NCBI GenBank assembly: GCA_964423195.1 | Contig: CAYRDY010000019.1 | Location: 1-26,273 of the forward strand | DNA: 26,273 bases | Origin: CAKRHR01 sp964423195 | GTDB taxonomy: Bacteria; Bacillota; Clostridia; Lachnospirales; Lachnospiraceae | Direction of reading: 5' to 3' | In this document: piece by piece, positions 1 through 8,136 of the stretch | Numbering within the stretch: the first letter of the stretch is position 1 | Layout: every line of letters begins with the position of its first letter | Program-made: the position numbers and the translations under genes | Notes under the pieces: model-generated | The model's input: only the letters and a program-made list of their open reading frames with translations | Told to the model about the DNA's origin: nothing | Databases searched by the model: none

Positions 1-899
1 AAGTCCTCCTCGACAAAATCGTCCTCATCGAAGACATCTCTCTCGGCGGCCGTCCCCTTATGGGAGGTCTTTTGGACTTTGCCGGCATCTTTCACCGGTT
101 CACCGTCGGTTTTATCTGAAATATCGCCATTTTTTTCAAGCGATTCATAGATCTCATTCTCATACTCCCGGCGCTTCTGAGCCTCCTGCTCCTGCAGGGC
201 CTGCTGCACCAGCCCCACATCAAAACCGGCATCCGTGACACCGGTGCGAATGCGCGCCCCATTGTAGGCGGACATAAAATCCTCGTCAATGATCGGAATA
301 TCCTGCCCGGTGATCTCCGCCTTCAGGCGCATGGCCTTGTTCACATAATCGCCATGGCCAAACCAGAGTGCGATCTCATCACACTCATGGACAGCCTTTT
401 TGTCATCGCCCGCCTTGTGATAGAGCGTTGCAAGCTCATATGCCCATTCCTCGATATATTCATAATCTTTGAGGCGCTCAAGCGTATCGATCAGCACTGC
501 CGTCCGCTCACCCTTCGCCTTGTCAAGCCTGTATCTCAGGATATAGCGGTGAACGTCGCGAGAGGCTACACCAATAAATTCTTTATAGTAATATTCGGCC
601 TCGCTGTAGTCACCCATCTCAATATAAAGACTGGTAAGCAAGCTCAATATACGACGGTTGGAAGGAGATCTGTCGTAAGCCTTCACAAAAAGATTTTCCG
701 CCTTGTCATACATGCCCTCCTGCATATAGACCTCACCGACCAGGCATAAATTCGGCGCGACTTTGATCCGGCCGACATCGATCTGGTCAATGATCTCAAG
801 CGCTTCATCATATTTTTTCTCATTGACACAGCTTTGCAGCCGCCTGAACAACTGCGCCTCCGCCTGCTCCCTCATTTTCCTGTCTGAACGCTTTTCCAA
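1..899 (-). CDS. TPR-repeat protein (partial, C-terminus outside window)
   Basis: The reverse strand is open from about 954 to the left edge and reads as a helical-repeat protein. Tetratricopeptide-like helix pairs are visible, for example around YDEALEIIDQID, YDKAENLFVKAY and YSEAEYYYKEF. The tail turns low-complexity, with Gln/Glu-rich and then Asp/Glu-rich stretches near positions 1-220. There is no signal peptide, so it is probably a cytoplasmic scaffold or adaptor; the partner is unknown. I chose TTG at 899 because GAAGGGG lies about 8 nt upstream; ATG at 875 is the alternative and has only a weak AGGAAA close by. An in-frame TGA lies upstream. A 16-codon ORF (904-954) in another frame abuts this start and would fuse to it if one G were removed, so the N-terminus may be affected by an indel. 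It lies downstream of apbE on the same strand, possibly with its own promoter. Confidence 0.75.
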   Translation of the reverse strand, partial: MEKRSDRKMREQAEAQLFRRLQSCVNEKKYDEALEIIDQIDVGRIKVAPNLCLVGEVYMQEGMYDKAENLFVKAYDRSPSNRRILSLLTSLYIEMGDYSEAEYYYKEFIGVASRDVHRYILRYRLDKAKGERTAVLIDTLERLKDYEYIEEWAYELATLYHKAGDDKKAVHECDEIALWFGHGDYVNKAMRLKAEITGQDIPIIDEDFMSAYNGARIRTGVTDAGFDVGLVQQALQEQEAQKRREYENEIYESLEKNGDISDKTDGEPVKDAGKVQKTSHKGTAAERDVFDEDDFVEED

Positions 900-903
900 A
901 ACC

Positions 904-954
904 TCAGCCCCTTCGCATGTTCAACTCATATATCAGTCTGCCATAAATTTTCAT
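904..954 (-). other. Short ORF abutting the TPR gene start (possible true N-terminus)
   Basis: This is an ATG-started ORF of 16 codons ending in TGA at 904-906. Its peptide begins MKIYGRLIYELNMRR. It has no clear Shine-Dalgarno sequence. It matters because a one-base deletion in the GGGG run at 907-910 would join it in frame with the TPR protein, passing through residues AEVLEKRSDRKM. It is either a lost N-terminus caused by an indel or sequencing error, or a chance ORF. Confidence 0.25.
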
Positions 955-983
955 GTTTAATCTGCCACAGAGATACACGTAAC

Positions 984-1012
984 AGTCTATCACAAAAAAA
1001 GCGGATTTACAA
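984..1012 (-). promoter_or_regulatory. Possible sigma-A promoter for the TPR gene
   Basis: On the minus strand TTGTAA (1007-1012) and TAGACT (984-989) are separated by 17 nt, pointing at the TPR gene. Both boxes deviate from consensus, so this is a weak call. I see no convincing terminator hairpin between apbE and this site. Confidence 0.35.
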
Positions 1013-1046
1013 CAAATATTCTACATCATATACCGCGCGAACTGTC

Positions 1047-2150
1047 CTATTCGATATATTGCGCGAACCCATCGGTCATGGACTCACTGCCGTCCGGATA
1101 TACCCAGAGCGCCTCCACGCCGTCCAGTGACTCCAGCATCCGCCGTCCGGACGCCTCGTCCATTGAAAACAGAGCCGTCGACAGGGCGTCGGCCTGCCCG
1201 GAATCCGCCGCGATCACGGAGACGGCGCTGAAATAAGTCGTCGGCATCAGGGTCTCTGTGTCGATGATGTGATGATATTTTTTCCCGTCCACCGTGTAAT
1301 ACCGCTGGTAATCGCCGCTGGTCACGATCGATTGGTCAGCCAGCAAAATCACATGAATAAGGGACTCTTCACTCTCTGTATCCGGATTCTGCAGACCAAG
1401 CCGCCAGCAATCTTTTGCACTGTAAGCATCGGGTGAGAGAGAATCACCGTCACGCTTTCGGCCAAATATCCCGGAACTTCCTCTTTTCCCGCCGACAGCC
1501 ACAATATTTCCGCCCAGATCCAAAAGTCCCGACGTCACGCCCCAGGACTTCAAATCTTCGCTCAGGCGCGCCGCGGCGTAGCCCTTGGCGATCGCCCCCA
1601 CATCCAGCGACATATCGGCGTCCGCCAGATAGACCGTGCCCAGATTCTCATCGATCACGACGTCCTCGATTCGGGTATGCGCCGCGGCCGCGCGAAGTGT
1701 CTCCATCGGCGGCAGCTTTGCCAAATTCGGCCGCTCCATCCCCTTTTCCCTGTACTCATGCCAGATCGAGAGGACGCTGCCCATGGCAATATTGACCTTC
1801 CCGCCGGACCGCTCATAAATATCTAGGCCAAGCTGCAGCATATCGATGATCTCCGCGTCAACGCGCACCGGCTCGATACCTGCCTGGTCATTGATCGTTT
1901 TTAAATTCTGAATCCCCGGATAGTCGTCATAAATATCAAAAAGCTGGCTGTACCGCTTCAGCGACGCCTCAAATTTTTCAAAAATATCCTCCGCCTCTTC
2001 GTCATCCGCATAAATCTGCAGTCTGATCAGCGTGTCGAAATAGGTGTAATACTCATGGGTCTGCAGCTTTCCGCTCGAACAGCCGCATAGGCAGAGCACG
2101 GACATAGCCGCGGCCAGAGAGATAGCCGCCGCAACCTTCTTCGGGAACAT
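1047..2150 (-). CDS. apbE: FAD:protein FMN transferase, ApbE family lipoprotein
   Basis: ApbE proteins move FMN from FAD onto a Thr of flavoproteins such as RnfG/NqrC-type subunits, outside the membrane and with Mg2+. The 367-residue protein starts with a lipoprotein signal whose lipobox ends in Cys24 (LCGC). Family motifs follow: DVGAIAKGYAAARL, SGLLDLGGNIVAVG, HHIIDTETLMPT and the ADALSTALF segment that supplies metal ligands. Length and motif order are normal for the family. It follows the nucleotidyltransferase gene by only 4 nt and lacks a strong Shine-Dalgarno sequence, so translational coupling is likely. No flavoprotein target is encoded in the window. The family call is firm; the physiological target is unknown. 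Confidence 0.93.
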   Translation of the reverse strand: MFPKKVAAAISLAAAMSVLCLCGCSSGKLQTHEYYTYFDTLIRLQIYADDEEAEDIFEKFEASLKRYSQLFDIYDDYPGIQNLKTINDQAGIEPVRVDAEIIDMLQLGLDIYERSGGKVNIAMGSVLSIWHEYREKGMERPNLAKLPPMETLRAAAAHTRIEDVVIDENLGTVYLADADMSLDVGAIAKGYAAARLSEDLKSWGVTSGLLDLGGNIVAVGGKRGSSGIFGRKRDGDSLSPDAYSAKDCWRLGLQNPDTESEESLIHVILLADQSIVTSGDYQRYYTVDGKKYHHIIDTETLMPTTYFSAVSVIAADSGQADALSTALFSMDEASGRRMLESLDGVEALWVYPDGSESMTDGFAQYIE

Positions 2151-2154
2151 CTTG

Positions 2155-3060
2155 TTAACACCCGCTATTCTGAACCGCCAAATTTTTTAATGCCTCGGCC
2201 ACAAAAGCCTTGTCTTCCCTGTAAGTTATGCCATACCACCGGTCGCTGGTCTCTATCAGCTTGACCTGCGCGCGGCCGCTCCTGATCAGATCATCGATAA
2301 TCGTCGGCAGGAGATACTCGCTCGTGATGTCATCGCTGTCAAGTCCCGCCAGGAAATGCTTGAAACCGTCCGCCAGGACATCGATGAATTCCGGCATCAG
2401 AGCCCACATATTCATGGATACATGACATGAGGCGGGAATTTCTCTGACAATCACGCCATTTTCACGTATGACCACCCTGTCCCCATCCTTCTCGATCCCC
2501 TTTGTCTCAAAGACATCCGTCAGCATATGACGGTCATCGACCGTACAGATGCCGCGTGTCACCGCGCCGTTCTCGCTCAGGGTATTGCCCAGAATAAATC
2601 CGGCCATGCCGCAGTTCAACCGACCATCGACGAAGGCCGGCTCATGAATCAGAAAATCATGCAGCTTCACAAAAGCCTCCCTGCCGTAGTAGTCATCGGC
2701 ATTGATCACGACAAACGGCTCCCGCACAATATCCTTGCAGACCAGGATCGCCTGGCCGGTGCCCCAAGGCCTGACCCGTGCCTTAGGCTTCACAAATCCC
2801 TCCGGCAGATCATCAAGCTCCTGATAAGCGTAGTCCACCTTGATCATCTTTTCGATCCGCTGCCCGATCACTTCTCTAAAATCCCTCTCCAGGCTCCGGC
2901 GGATGATAAATACGACCCTGTCAAACCCGGCCGCCACAGCATCCCTGACCGAGTAATCCATAATGATCTCTCCGCCAGGTCCGATCGGCTCAAGCTGTTT
3001 AATGCCGCCGACAAAACGGCTCCCGATACCCGCCGCCATGATCACAAGTGTTGTCCTCAT
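2155..3060 (-). CDS. Sugar-phosphate nucleotidyltransferase family protein
   Basis: This 301-residue cytoplasmic protein has the nucleotide-binding start of NDP-sugar pyrophosphorylases: MAAGIGSR, then Lys21 (IKQLEPIG), and a metal-site segment INADDYYG near residues 118-125. It therefore probably transfers an NMP onto a sugar-1-phosphate or a similar phosphate ester; the sequence does not show which. The ATG is preceded by GGAGG at a good distance. It is the first gene after a promoter and a leader that can form a terminator (3103-3225), and it is followed 4 nt later by apbE, so the two form an operon. No pathway neighbours such as sugar epimerases or glycosyltransferases are present, so the product is left open. 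Confidence 0.8.
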   Translation of the reverse strand: MRTTLVIMAAGIGSRFVGGIKQLEPIGPGGEIIMDYSVRDAVAAGFDRVVFIIRRSLERDFREVIGQRIEKMIKVDYAYQELDDLPEGFVKPKARVRPWGTGQAILVCKDIVREPFVVINADDYYGREAFVKLHDFLIHEPAFVDGRLNCGMAGFILGNTLSENGAVTRGICTVDDRHMLTDVFETKGIEKDGDRVVIRENGVIVREIPASCHVSMNMWALMPEFIDVLADGFKHFLAGLDSDDITSEYLLPTIIDDLIRSGRAQVKLIETSDRWYGITYREDKAFVAEALKNLAVQNSGC

Positions 3061-3102
3061 ACAGATTCCTCCAAAGCATCATATTGGGAAAGCCCTCTTC
3101 TT

Positions 3103-3133
3103 AAAAAAATACGGAAACTCTCTCGTTTCCGCA
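3103..3133 (-). terminator. Rho-independent terminator in the leader after trpA
   Basis: The minus-strand stem is CGGAAAC / GTTTCCG, extended by G-U and U-A pairs to about 9 bp, with loop GAGAGA (3119-3124) and a run of seven T (3103-3109). It can end trp operon readthrough. Because it lies downstream of the promoter at 3197-3225, it also sits inside the leader of the nucleotidyltransferase gene. Confidence 0.8.
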
Positions 3134-3190
3134 AAATCCCGCCTGCAGGGCTTTTTGCCATGGGAAACATTCCCGCATTTCCCGTGACAC
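3103..3190 (-). promoter_or_regulatory. Candidate transcription attenuator leader with exclusive hairpins
   Basis: The transcript from the promoter at 3197-3225 has four segments in order. Segment 1 is GGGAAA (3183-3178). Segment 2 is GTTTCCC (3168-3162). Segment 3 is GCGGAAAC (3132-3125). Segment 4 is GTTTCCG (3118-3112), followed by seven U. Pairing 3:4 makes an intrinsic terminator. Pairing 2:3 makes a longer hairpin that also uses GCAAAA (3158-3153) with TTTTGC (3136-3131) and GCC (3151-3149) with GGC (3143-3141), and it would block 3:4. Pairing 1:2 would free segment 3. The base complementarity is seen directly; regulation and any ligand or protein trigger are inferred. I recognise no known riboswitch consensus. 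Confidence 0.55.
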
Positions 3191-3196
3191 AAGGAA

Positions 3197-3225
3197 ATTT
3201 TAACATAATTTGACCAGAGTGTAAA
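3197..3225 (-). promoter_or_regulatory. Sigma-A promoter of nucleotidyltransferase-apbE operon
   Basis: TTTACA (3220-3225) and TAAAAT (3197-3202) on the minus strand are separated by exactly 17 nt in an AT-rich patch between trpA and the next gene. The start site is expected near 3190, giving a leader of about 130 nt. Confidence 0.7.
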
Positions 3226-3261
3226 GAGAAAAAATCTGTCTATCGTCCCATGTCTAACGCC

Positions 3262-4041
3262 CTACGCGCGCATGACCGCATCTTTCATCTCGCGCACATA
3301 GGCCCGCACATGCGGCACACACTCGGTGCCGTACGCGCCGCACATTTTCACAATGGCGGAACCGACGATCACGCCATCCGACTGCTCGGCCATTTTCTGC
3401 GCCTGCTGCGGATTGGAGATGCCAAAGCCCACAGCGCAGGGGATATCTTTTACCGCCTTCACGAGCCTGACCATGGCGCCGATGTCGGTCGTGATCTCGC
3501 TGCGCATCCCCGTCACGCCGAGCGAAGACACACAGTAGACAAAGCCCTGCGCATCCCGCGCGATGCGCGCGATGCGATCATTGGAGGTGGGCGCGATCAG
3601 TGAGATCAGATCCAATCCATGTTGTCCGCACACAGTGTCAAACTCCTCTTTCTCCTCATACGGCACGTCCGGCAGGATCAGACCGTTCATGCCCAGATCC
3701 GCCGCCCTTTTGACAAACCGCTCCGTCCCGTAAGAAAAAACCACATTCGCGTAGGTCATGAAAACCATCGGCACGCCAGACGCCAAGCGGATACGCGCCA
3801 CCATGTCAAATATTTTGTCGGTGGTGACGCCGCCCTGCAGCGCCCTTAGACTGGCGGCCTGAATGACCGGACCCTCCGCCGTCGGATCCGAGAAGGGAAT
3901 CCCCAGCTCGATCAGATCCGCTCCGGCCTCCGCCATCGCGTATACCAGCTTTTCCGTCGTCTCAAGATCAGGGTCTCCACAGGTCACAAATGGTATAAAT
4001 GCCTTGCCATGCGCAAACGCGTCCGCAATTTTCTTATTCAT
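3262..4041 (-). CDS. trpA: Tryptophan synthase alpha chain
   Basis: The alpha subunit splits indole-3-glycerol phosphate into indole and glyceraldehyde-3-phosphate and passes indole to TrpB in the alpha2-beta2 complex. The 259-residue protein is of normal length. The catalytic Glu is in IELGIPFSDP and the catalytic Asp in ILPDVPYEE; the phosphate-binding end GFGISNPQQA and GVIVGSAIV is intact. Its ATG lies inside the last codons of trpB (8-nt overlap), typical of coupled trpBA. It is the last gene of the trp operon; the likely terminator is at 3103-3133, beyond a new promoter. Confidence 0.97.
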   Translation of the reverse strand: MNKKIADAFAHGKAFIPFVTCGDPDLETTEKLVYAMAEAGADLIELGIPFSDPTAEGPVIQAASLRALQGGVTTDKIFDMVARIRLASGVPMVFMTYANVVFSYGTERFVKRAADLGMNGLILPDVPYEEKEEFDTVCGQHGLDLISLIAPTSNDRIARIARDAQGFVYCVSSLGVTGMRSEITTDIGAMVRLVKAVKDIPCAVGFGISNPQQAQKMAEQSDGVIVGSAIVKMCGAYGTECVPHVRAYVREMKDAVMRA

Positions 4042-5218
4042 GGATATCCTCCCCTCTGTATCTGGCGATCGCCGCGCTGTCCTTGTCGCCGCGGCCTGAA
4101 ATCGTGATCACAACCAGCGCGTCTTTTGGCATTTCCGGCACAATCTTCCGCGCGTAGGCCACCGCGTGCGCACTCTCAATAGCCGGGATAATGCCCTCGA
4201 TCCTGGACAGATATTCAAACGCTTCCACGGCCTCCTCATCCGTCACAGGCACATATTCCGCGCGGCCCGTATCGTACAGATGCGCGTGTTCCGGACCCAC
4301 GCCCGGATAATCAAGGCCGGCGGAAATCGAGTAGACCGGGGCGATCTGTCCGTATTCATCCTGGCAGAAATAGGATTTCATGCCGTGGAAAATACCCAGC
4401 TTCCCCGTGGCGATCGTCGCCGCCGTCTCCCTCGTGTCGACACCGCGCCCTGCCGCCTCACAGCCGATCAGGCGCACGCTTTTGTCCTCAATAAAATGAT
4501 AAAAAGATCCGATGGCATTGGATCCACCGCCCACGCATGCCAGCACCGCGTCCGGCAGCCTGCCCTCTTTTTCAAGCATCTGTGCCTTGATCTCCTTCGA
4601 GATCACGGACTGAAAATCGCGAACAATCGTCGGGAACGGGTGCGGACCCATCACGGATCCCAACACATAGTGCGTGTCCGCGATCCGGTTGGTCCACTCG
4701 CGCATGGTCTCCGAAACCGCGTCCTTCAGAGTCGCCGTTCCGGTCGTCACCGCATGGACTTTCGCGCCCAGCAGGCGCATCCGGTAGACATTGAGCGCTT
4801 GCCGCTTCGTGTCTTCCTCTCCCATAAATATCTCACATTCCATGCCCATCAGCGCTGCCGCCGTTGCCGTGGCCACGCCGTGCTGTCCCGCGCCGGTCTC
4901 CGCGATCACGCGGGTCTTTCCCATTTTCTTTGCCAACAGCACCTGTCCCAGCACATTATTGATCTTGTGGGCTCCGGTGTGGTTGAGATCCTCACGCTTC
5001 AGATATACCTTGGCGCCGCCTAAGTCCTCCGTCATATGTGCCGCAAAGTAAAGCCGCGACGGTCTGCCCGCATATTCATTCAGCAGCTGTGTGAGCTCCG
5101 CGTTAAACTGCGGGTCATTTTTATAATGCTCATAGGCGGCTTCCAGTTCAATGACCGCATTCATCAGCGTCTCCGGTATATACTGACCGCCATGTATGCC
5201 GAATCTCCCTCTTGACAT
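4034..5218 (-). CDS. trpB: Tryptophan synthase beta chain
   Basis: TrpB is the PLP enzyme that condenses indole with serine to give tryptophan. The PLP-binding lysine lies in HTGAHKINN, and the glycine-rich phosphate site is VGGGSNAIG. The catalytic loop GAGQHGVATATAAAL and the C-terminal SGRGDKD are present. I place the start at the ATG at 5218 (product MSRGRFGIHGG, 394 aa) because GGAGG is 8 nt upstream; the ATG at 5224 is only 2-3 nt from it. The gene overlaps trpA by 8 nt and follows trpF with a spacer of roughly 120 nt. Confidence 0.97.
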   Translation of the reverse strand: MSRGRFGIHGGQYIPETLMNAVIELEAAYEHYKNDPQFNAELTQLLNEYAGRPSRLYFAAHMTEDLGGAKVYLKREDLNHTGAHKINNVLGQVLLAKKMGKTRVIAETGAGQHGVATATAAALMGMECEIFMGEEDTKRQALNVYRMRLLGAKVHAVTTGTATLKDAVSETMREWTNRIADTHYVLGSVMGPHPFPTIVRDFQSVISKEIKAQMLEKEGRLPDAVLACVGGGSNAIGSFYHFIEDKSVRLIGCEAAGRGVDTRETAATIATGKLGIFHGMKSYFCQDEYGQIAPVYSISAGLDYPGVGPEHAHLYDTGRAEYVPVTDEEAVEAFEYLSRIEGIIPAIESAHAVAYARKIVPEMPKDALVVITISGRGDKDSAAIARYRGEDIHE

Positions 5219-5337
5219 CACCATTTCCTCCGTTCAATCTTCCTGACTAACCTTTTTACAAAGTGACGCAGTGACGCACGATGGATCAGCCGTGCGAACC
5301 AGCCATACGGCCGATCAACCGGCCCTGTCGGCAGGCC

Positions 5338-6045
5338 TTACAAATCCGCGCCTGTCCCCCGAACCAGCCGCACGGCCTGCCGCATCTTCTCGATATCCTT
5401 AAATCCGTCCGTCTCAAGGCTGCTGCTCAAATCCACCGCCCACGGCCTGATCTCCCGGATCGCCTTCTCAAGATTATCCGCGCTTAAGCCGCCGGCGAGA
5501 AAGAACGCGCGGTCGATATGCGAAATCACCGACCAGTCAAAAGTTCGGCCCGTCCCGCCGCCGCCCTGATCGAGCAGAATATAATCCGCACTGCTGCGCT
5601 GCGCCTGCCGTACATCCTCAGCCGTTTTGATCGAAAATGCCTTGATGATCGCGCCCCGCGGATAAAGATCACCCGCGGCCACCGCAGCCGCCGACAAATT
5701 ATCACGGCCCGATGCGCCCCACGCCGGTTCTTTTGTATACTCCCCCGCTATGGCACCACGCAGTGCCCGGATATAATCTTCATCTTCCTGCCCGTGGAGC
5801 TGTGCCATGGCAATCGTCCCCTCATTTATGAGTTCCGCCACCAGCGGCACGGGCGCATTGACAAACACGCCCACCGGAATGATCCTGTGATCCAGATCCC
5901 GTACGAGAAGGCGCAGCTGCGCGCGGCTGATCGACCGCGCGCGGCCGGGCACCTCCACCACAAACCCGCAGAAGTCGGGAAGCACTTCATTGACAGCCGC
6001 GATATCCTCCGCGCGGCGCAGTCCACAAATCTTTATCTTTGTCAT
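5338..6045 (-). CDS. trpF: Phosphoribosylanthranilate isomerase
   Basis: TrpF performs the Amadori rearrangement of N-(5-phosphoribosyl)anthranilate to CdRP. The general base is Cys7 in KICGLRR and the general acid is Asp159 in LLDQGGGGTGRTFDW; the phosphate site is FLAGGLSADN. At 235 residues it is somewhat longer than the usual 200-210, because of extra residues near 100-130 (EYTKEPAWGASGRDN and following). It is a separate gene here, not fused to trpC. The stretch upstream of its start is filled by a degenerate duplication of the trpC 3' end. Confidence 0.95.
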   Translation of the reverse strand: MTKIKICGLRRAEDIAAVNEVLPDFCGFVVEVPGRARSISRAQLRLLVRDLDHRIIPVGVFVNAPVPLVAELINEGTIAMAQLHGQEDEDYIRALRGAIAGEYTKEPAWGASGRDNLSAAAVAAGDLYPRGAIIKAFSIKTAEDVRQAQRSSADYILLDQGGGGTGRTFDWSVISHIDRAFFLAGGLSADNLEKAIREIRPWAVDLSSSLETDGFKDIEKMRQAVRLVRGTGADL

Positions 6046-6073
6046 CTTCGCGTCTCTGATCCTTTCTGCGTCC

Positions 6074-6240
6074 GCAGCGCGGCGCGCTTGTCACTCTTCT
6101 GTCCCTTGGCCGCTCAGCGCCCATATTCGACGCCCGCACGGCTTGAAGCGCAGCGCGGCGCGCCTATTCTCCGTCTGTCCCTTGGCCGCTCATCGCCCAT
6201 ATTCGACGCCCGCATTCAGTGCTTGCAGCGCGGCGCGCTT
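6074..6240 (-). repeat. Tandem duplication of the trpC 3' end (about 76 bp units)
   Basis: The block GCAGCGCGGCGCGC occurs at 6074, 6150 and 6225, giving periods of 76 and 75 bp. The following segment at 6099-6138 matches 6175-6214 in 39 of 40 positions. The inner copy contains the actual last codons and stop of trpC, so the outer copy is a degraded duplicate of the gene end placed in the trpC-trpF spacer. Confidence 0.85.
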
Positions 6241-7051
6241 GTCCGCGCTTCGCATCAATGTCTCCCCGATGAGGACGGCATCGACGTGATTCTCATATAA
6301 AATTCGTATATCCTCCGCCGTGCGGATGCCGCTCTCCGACACAAAAATCACCTCCGGCGGCGCCATCTGGCGCAGCCGGATGCTGTTGCCCGTATCCACC
6401 TGAAATGTCCGCAGATCGCGGTTGTTCACCGATAATCTCCGCGCCGACATCCAGTGCCCGCTCCAGCTCATGCGCGTCGTGGGCCTCCACCAGGACATCC
6501 ATCCCCAAGGACCGCGCCAGCTGATAAAAACTTTCTAGCTGCGCGTCATCCAGGATCGCGCAGATCAGCAAAATTGCCGACGCTCCGAGCGCTTTCGCCT
6601 GATAGACCATATATTCATCCACCGTAAAATCCTTGCGCAGCACCGGAATCGACACGCTCGCCGCGATCTCCTCCAGGTATCGATCAGCGCCCTGAAAATA
6701 ATACGGCTCCGTCAGACATGAGATCGCCGCGGCTCCCGCGGCCTCATATTCCAGGGCAATCTCCAGATAGGGAAAGTCCGGGGCGATCAGGCCTTTGGAA
6801 GGCGAGGCCTTTTTTACCTCACAGATAAAGGACATCCCCTCTTTTTGGAGTGCCTGCGAGAATGACGGTTTGCGCGGATCAGCGCGGCTAAAATCCCTCA
6901 GGAAATCTGATCCGCTCCGCGAACCGTTTCGGTCCAAGCCTTCCGCCTCGCGAAGACGAATTTTCTCGATGAGCGCCCGCTGCGGCAACCGCGTCTTCTC
7001 AAAAGCGATTCGCTCCCGCGTCTTCTCAGCGATCTCCTGTAAAATATTCAT
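6190..7051 (-). pseudogene. trpC: Indole-3-glycerol phosphate synthase, frameshifted
   Basis: TrpC closes the indole ring of CdRP. The ATG at 7051 has GGGAGG upstream. Residues 1-208 are normal, with catalytic lysines in ICEVKKASPSKG and VLRKDF and the Glu in VLVEAHD. After GAEIIG the frame breaks at about 6427: the conserved continuation VNNRDLRTF and SESGIRTAEDI is found in another frame down to the stop at 6190. Two bases appear to be missing between the Gly and Val codons, or one base is extra. Left as is, the product would be 252 aa with a foreign tail ending at 6293 and no C-terminal phosphate-binding strands. All other trp genes are intact, so an assembly error or a very recent mutation are both possible. 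Confidence 0.85.
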
Positions 7052-7088
7052 GACCGATCCCTCCCGGCACGCTTTGGCAGACGCACTT

Positions 7089-8099
7089 TTATCGATTGGA
7101 TTCCCGAATAAACGCTTCCAGCTTCTCCATCGCCGCGCCGCCGTCAATCAGCGCCTCGGCCATGCGCACACCGGCCTCGATCGTCTCCGCCTTGCCGGTC
7201 ATATAGATCGCCGCGCCGGCATTGAGACAGACCGCCTGTCTCTTGGCGCCCCGCTCCTTACCGCTCAGGATGGCGCAGGTGATGGCGGCGTTCTCCTCAG
7301 GCGTGCCGCCCACGAGTTCCTCCTTGCCGCAGCGTGTATAGCCAAACTGCTCCGGCGACAATTCATAGGATGTAAACTTGCCGTCTTTAATCTCACAGAC
7401 GGTCGTCGGCGCACTCATCGAAATCTCATCCAGCTTGTCCTGGCCATAAACCACCATGCCTCGAACGACGCCGAGATTGGCCATGACCTGAGCCAGTGGC
7501 TCCACCAGCGATTCATCATAGACGCCCATCAGCTCCATATTCGCGCCGGCTGGATTGCTCAGCGGCCCAAGGATATTAAACACGGTGCGGATGCCCAGTT
7601 CCCGCCGGATCGGCGCCACATATTTCATGGCAATGTGATAATTCTGAGCGAAAAGGAAACAGATATTGATCTTCTTTAAAATTTCCGCGCTGCGCTCCGG
7701 CGGCAGCGCAATCTTTACGCCCAGCGCCTCCAGGACATCCGCCGCGCCCGATTTGGATGAGGCCGCGCGGTTGCCGTGTTTCGCCACCGGCACACCGGCC
7801 GCCGCGATCACCATCGCCGCCGTCGTCGAGATATTGAAAGAGTTGGAACCGTCGCCGCCCGTGCCGACAATCTCCAGCACGTCCATATCATGGAGAAGTT
7901 TGATGCAGTGCGCGCGCATGCCGGACGCGGACGCCGTGATCTCATCGATCGTCTCCCCTTTCATGGACAGCGCCGTCAGATAAGCGGCCATCTGCACATC
8001 ACTCGCCTCGCCGCTCATGATCTCATTCATCACGGCCTCGGCCTCCGCATAGGTCAGATCTTCCTTCCTCGCCAATTTTAAGATTGCCTCTTTAATCAT
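7089..8099 (-). CDS. trpD: Anthranilate phosphoribosyltransferase
   Basis: TrpD joins anthranilate to PRPP. The 336-residue protein is full length. The PRPP and metal site GTGGDGSNSFNIST and the anthranilate-binding KHGNRAASSKSGAADVLEALG are intact, as is the NILGPLSNPA region. The ATG follows GGAGG (about 8 nt spacing). It is not fused to TrpG. It is preceded by a 180-nt spacer carrying tandem repeats and followed by trpC after 37 nt. Confidence 0.97.
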   Translation of the reverse strand: MIKEAILKLARKEDLTYAEAEAVMNEIMSGEASDVQMAAYLTALSMKGETIDEITASASGMRAHCIKLLHDMDVLEIVGTGGDGSNSFNISTTAAMVIAAAGVPVAKHGNRAASSKSGAADVLEALGVKIALPPERSAEILKKINICFLFAQNYHIAMKYVAPIRRELGIRTVFNILGPLSNPAGANMELMGVYDESLVEPLAQVMANLGVVRGMVVYGQDKLDEISMSAPTTVCEIKDGKFTSYELSPEQFGYTRCGKEELVGGTPEENAAITCAILSGKERGAKRQAVCLNAGAAIYMTGKAETIEAGVRMAEALIDGGAAMEKLEAFIRESNR

Positions 8100-8136
8100 T
8101 CCTTAAACCTCCATTCATTCTATGATCGAGATAACA

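Noticed and set aside
3061..3190. FMN riboswitch upstream of the apbE operon
   Set aside because: The conserved FMN element motifs and size are absent; the leader is far too short.
2527..3213. Plus-strand open frame of 228 codons opposite the nucleotidyltransferase gene
   Set aside because: It is antisense to a clear gene, has no ribosome binding site and its protein has no recognisable features; it is a by-product of GC-rich codon use.
4166..5023. Plus-strand open frame of 285 codons opposite trpB
   Set aside because: It mirrors trpB codons, is rich in Arg/His as is usual for antisense frames, and has no start signal.
6418..6440. Programmed frameshifting in trpC
   Set aside because: There is no slippery heptamer, stimulatory stem or family precedent, and the shift equals two missing bases; a lesion or sequence error is simpler.
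6795..7679. Plus-strand open frame of 294 codons opposite trpC/trpD
   Set aside because: It spans two well-supported minus-strand genes and shows no protein family features.
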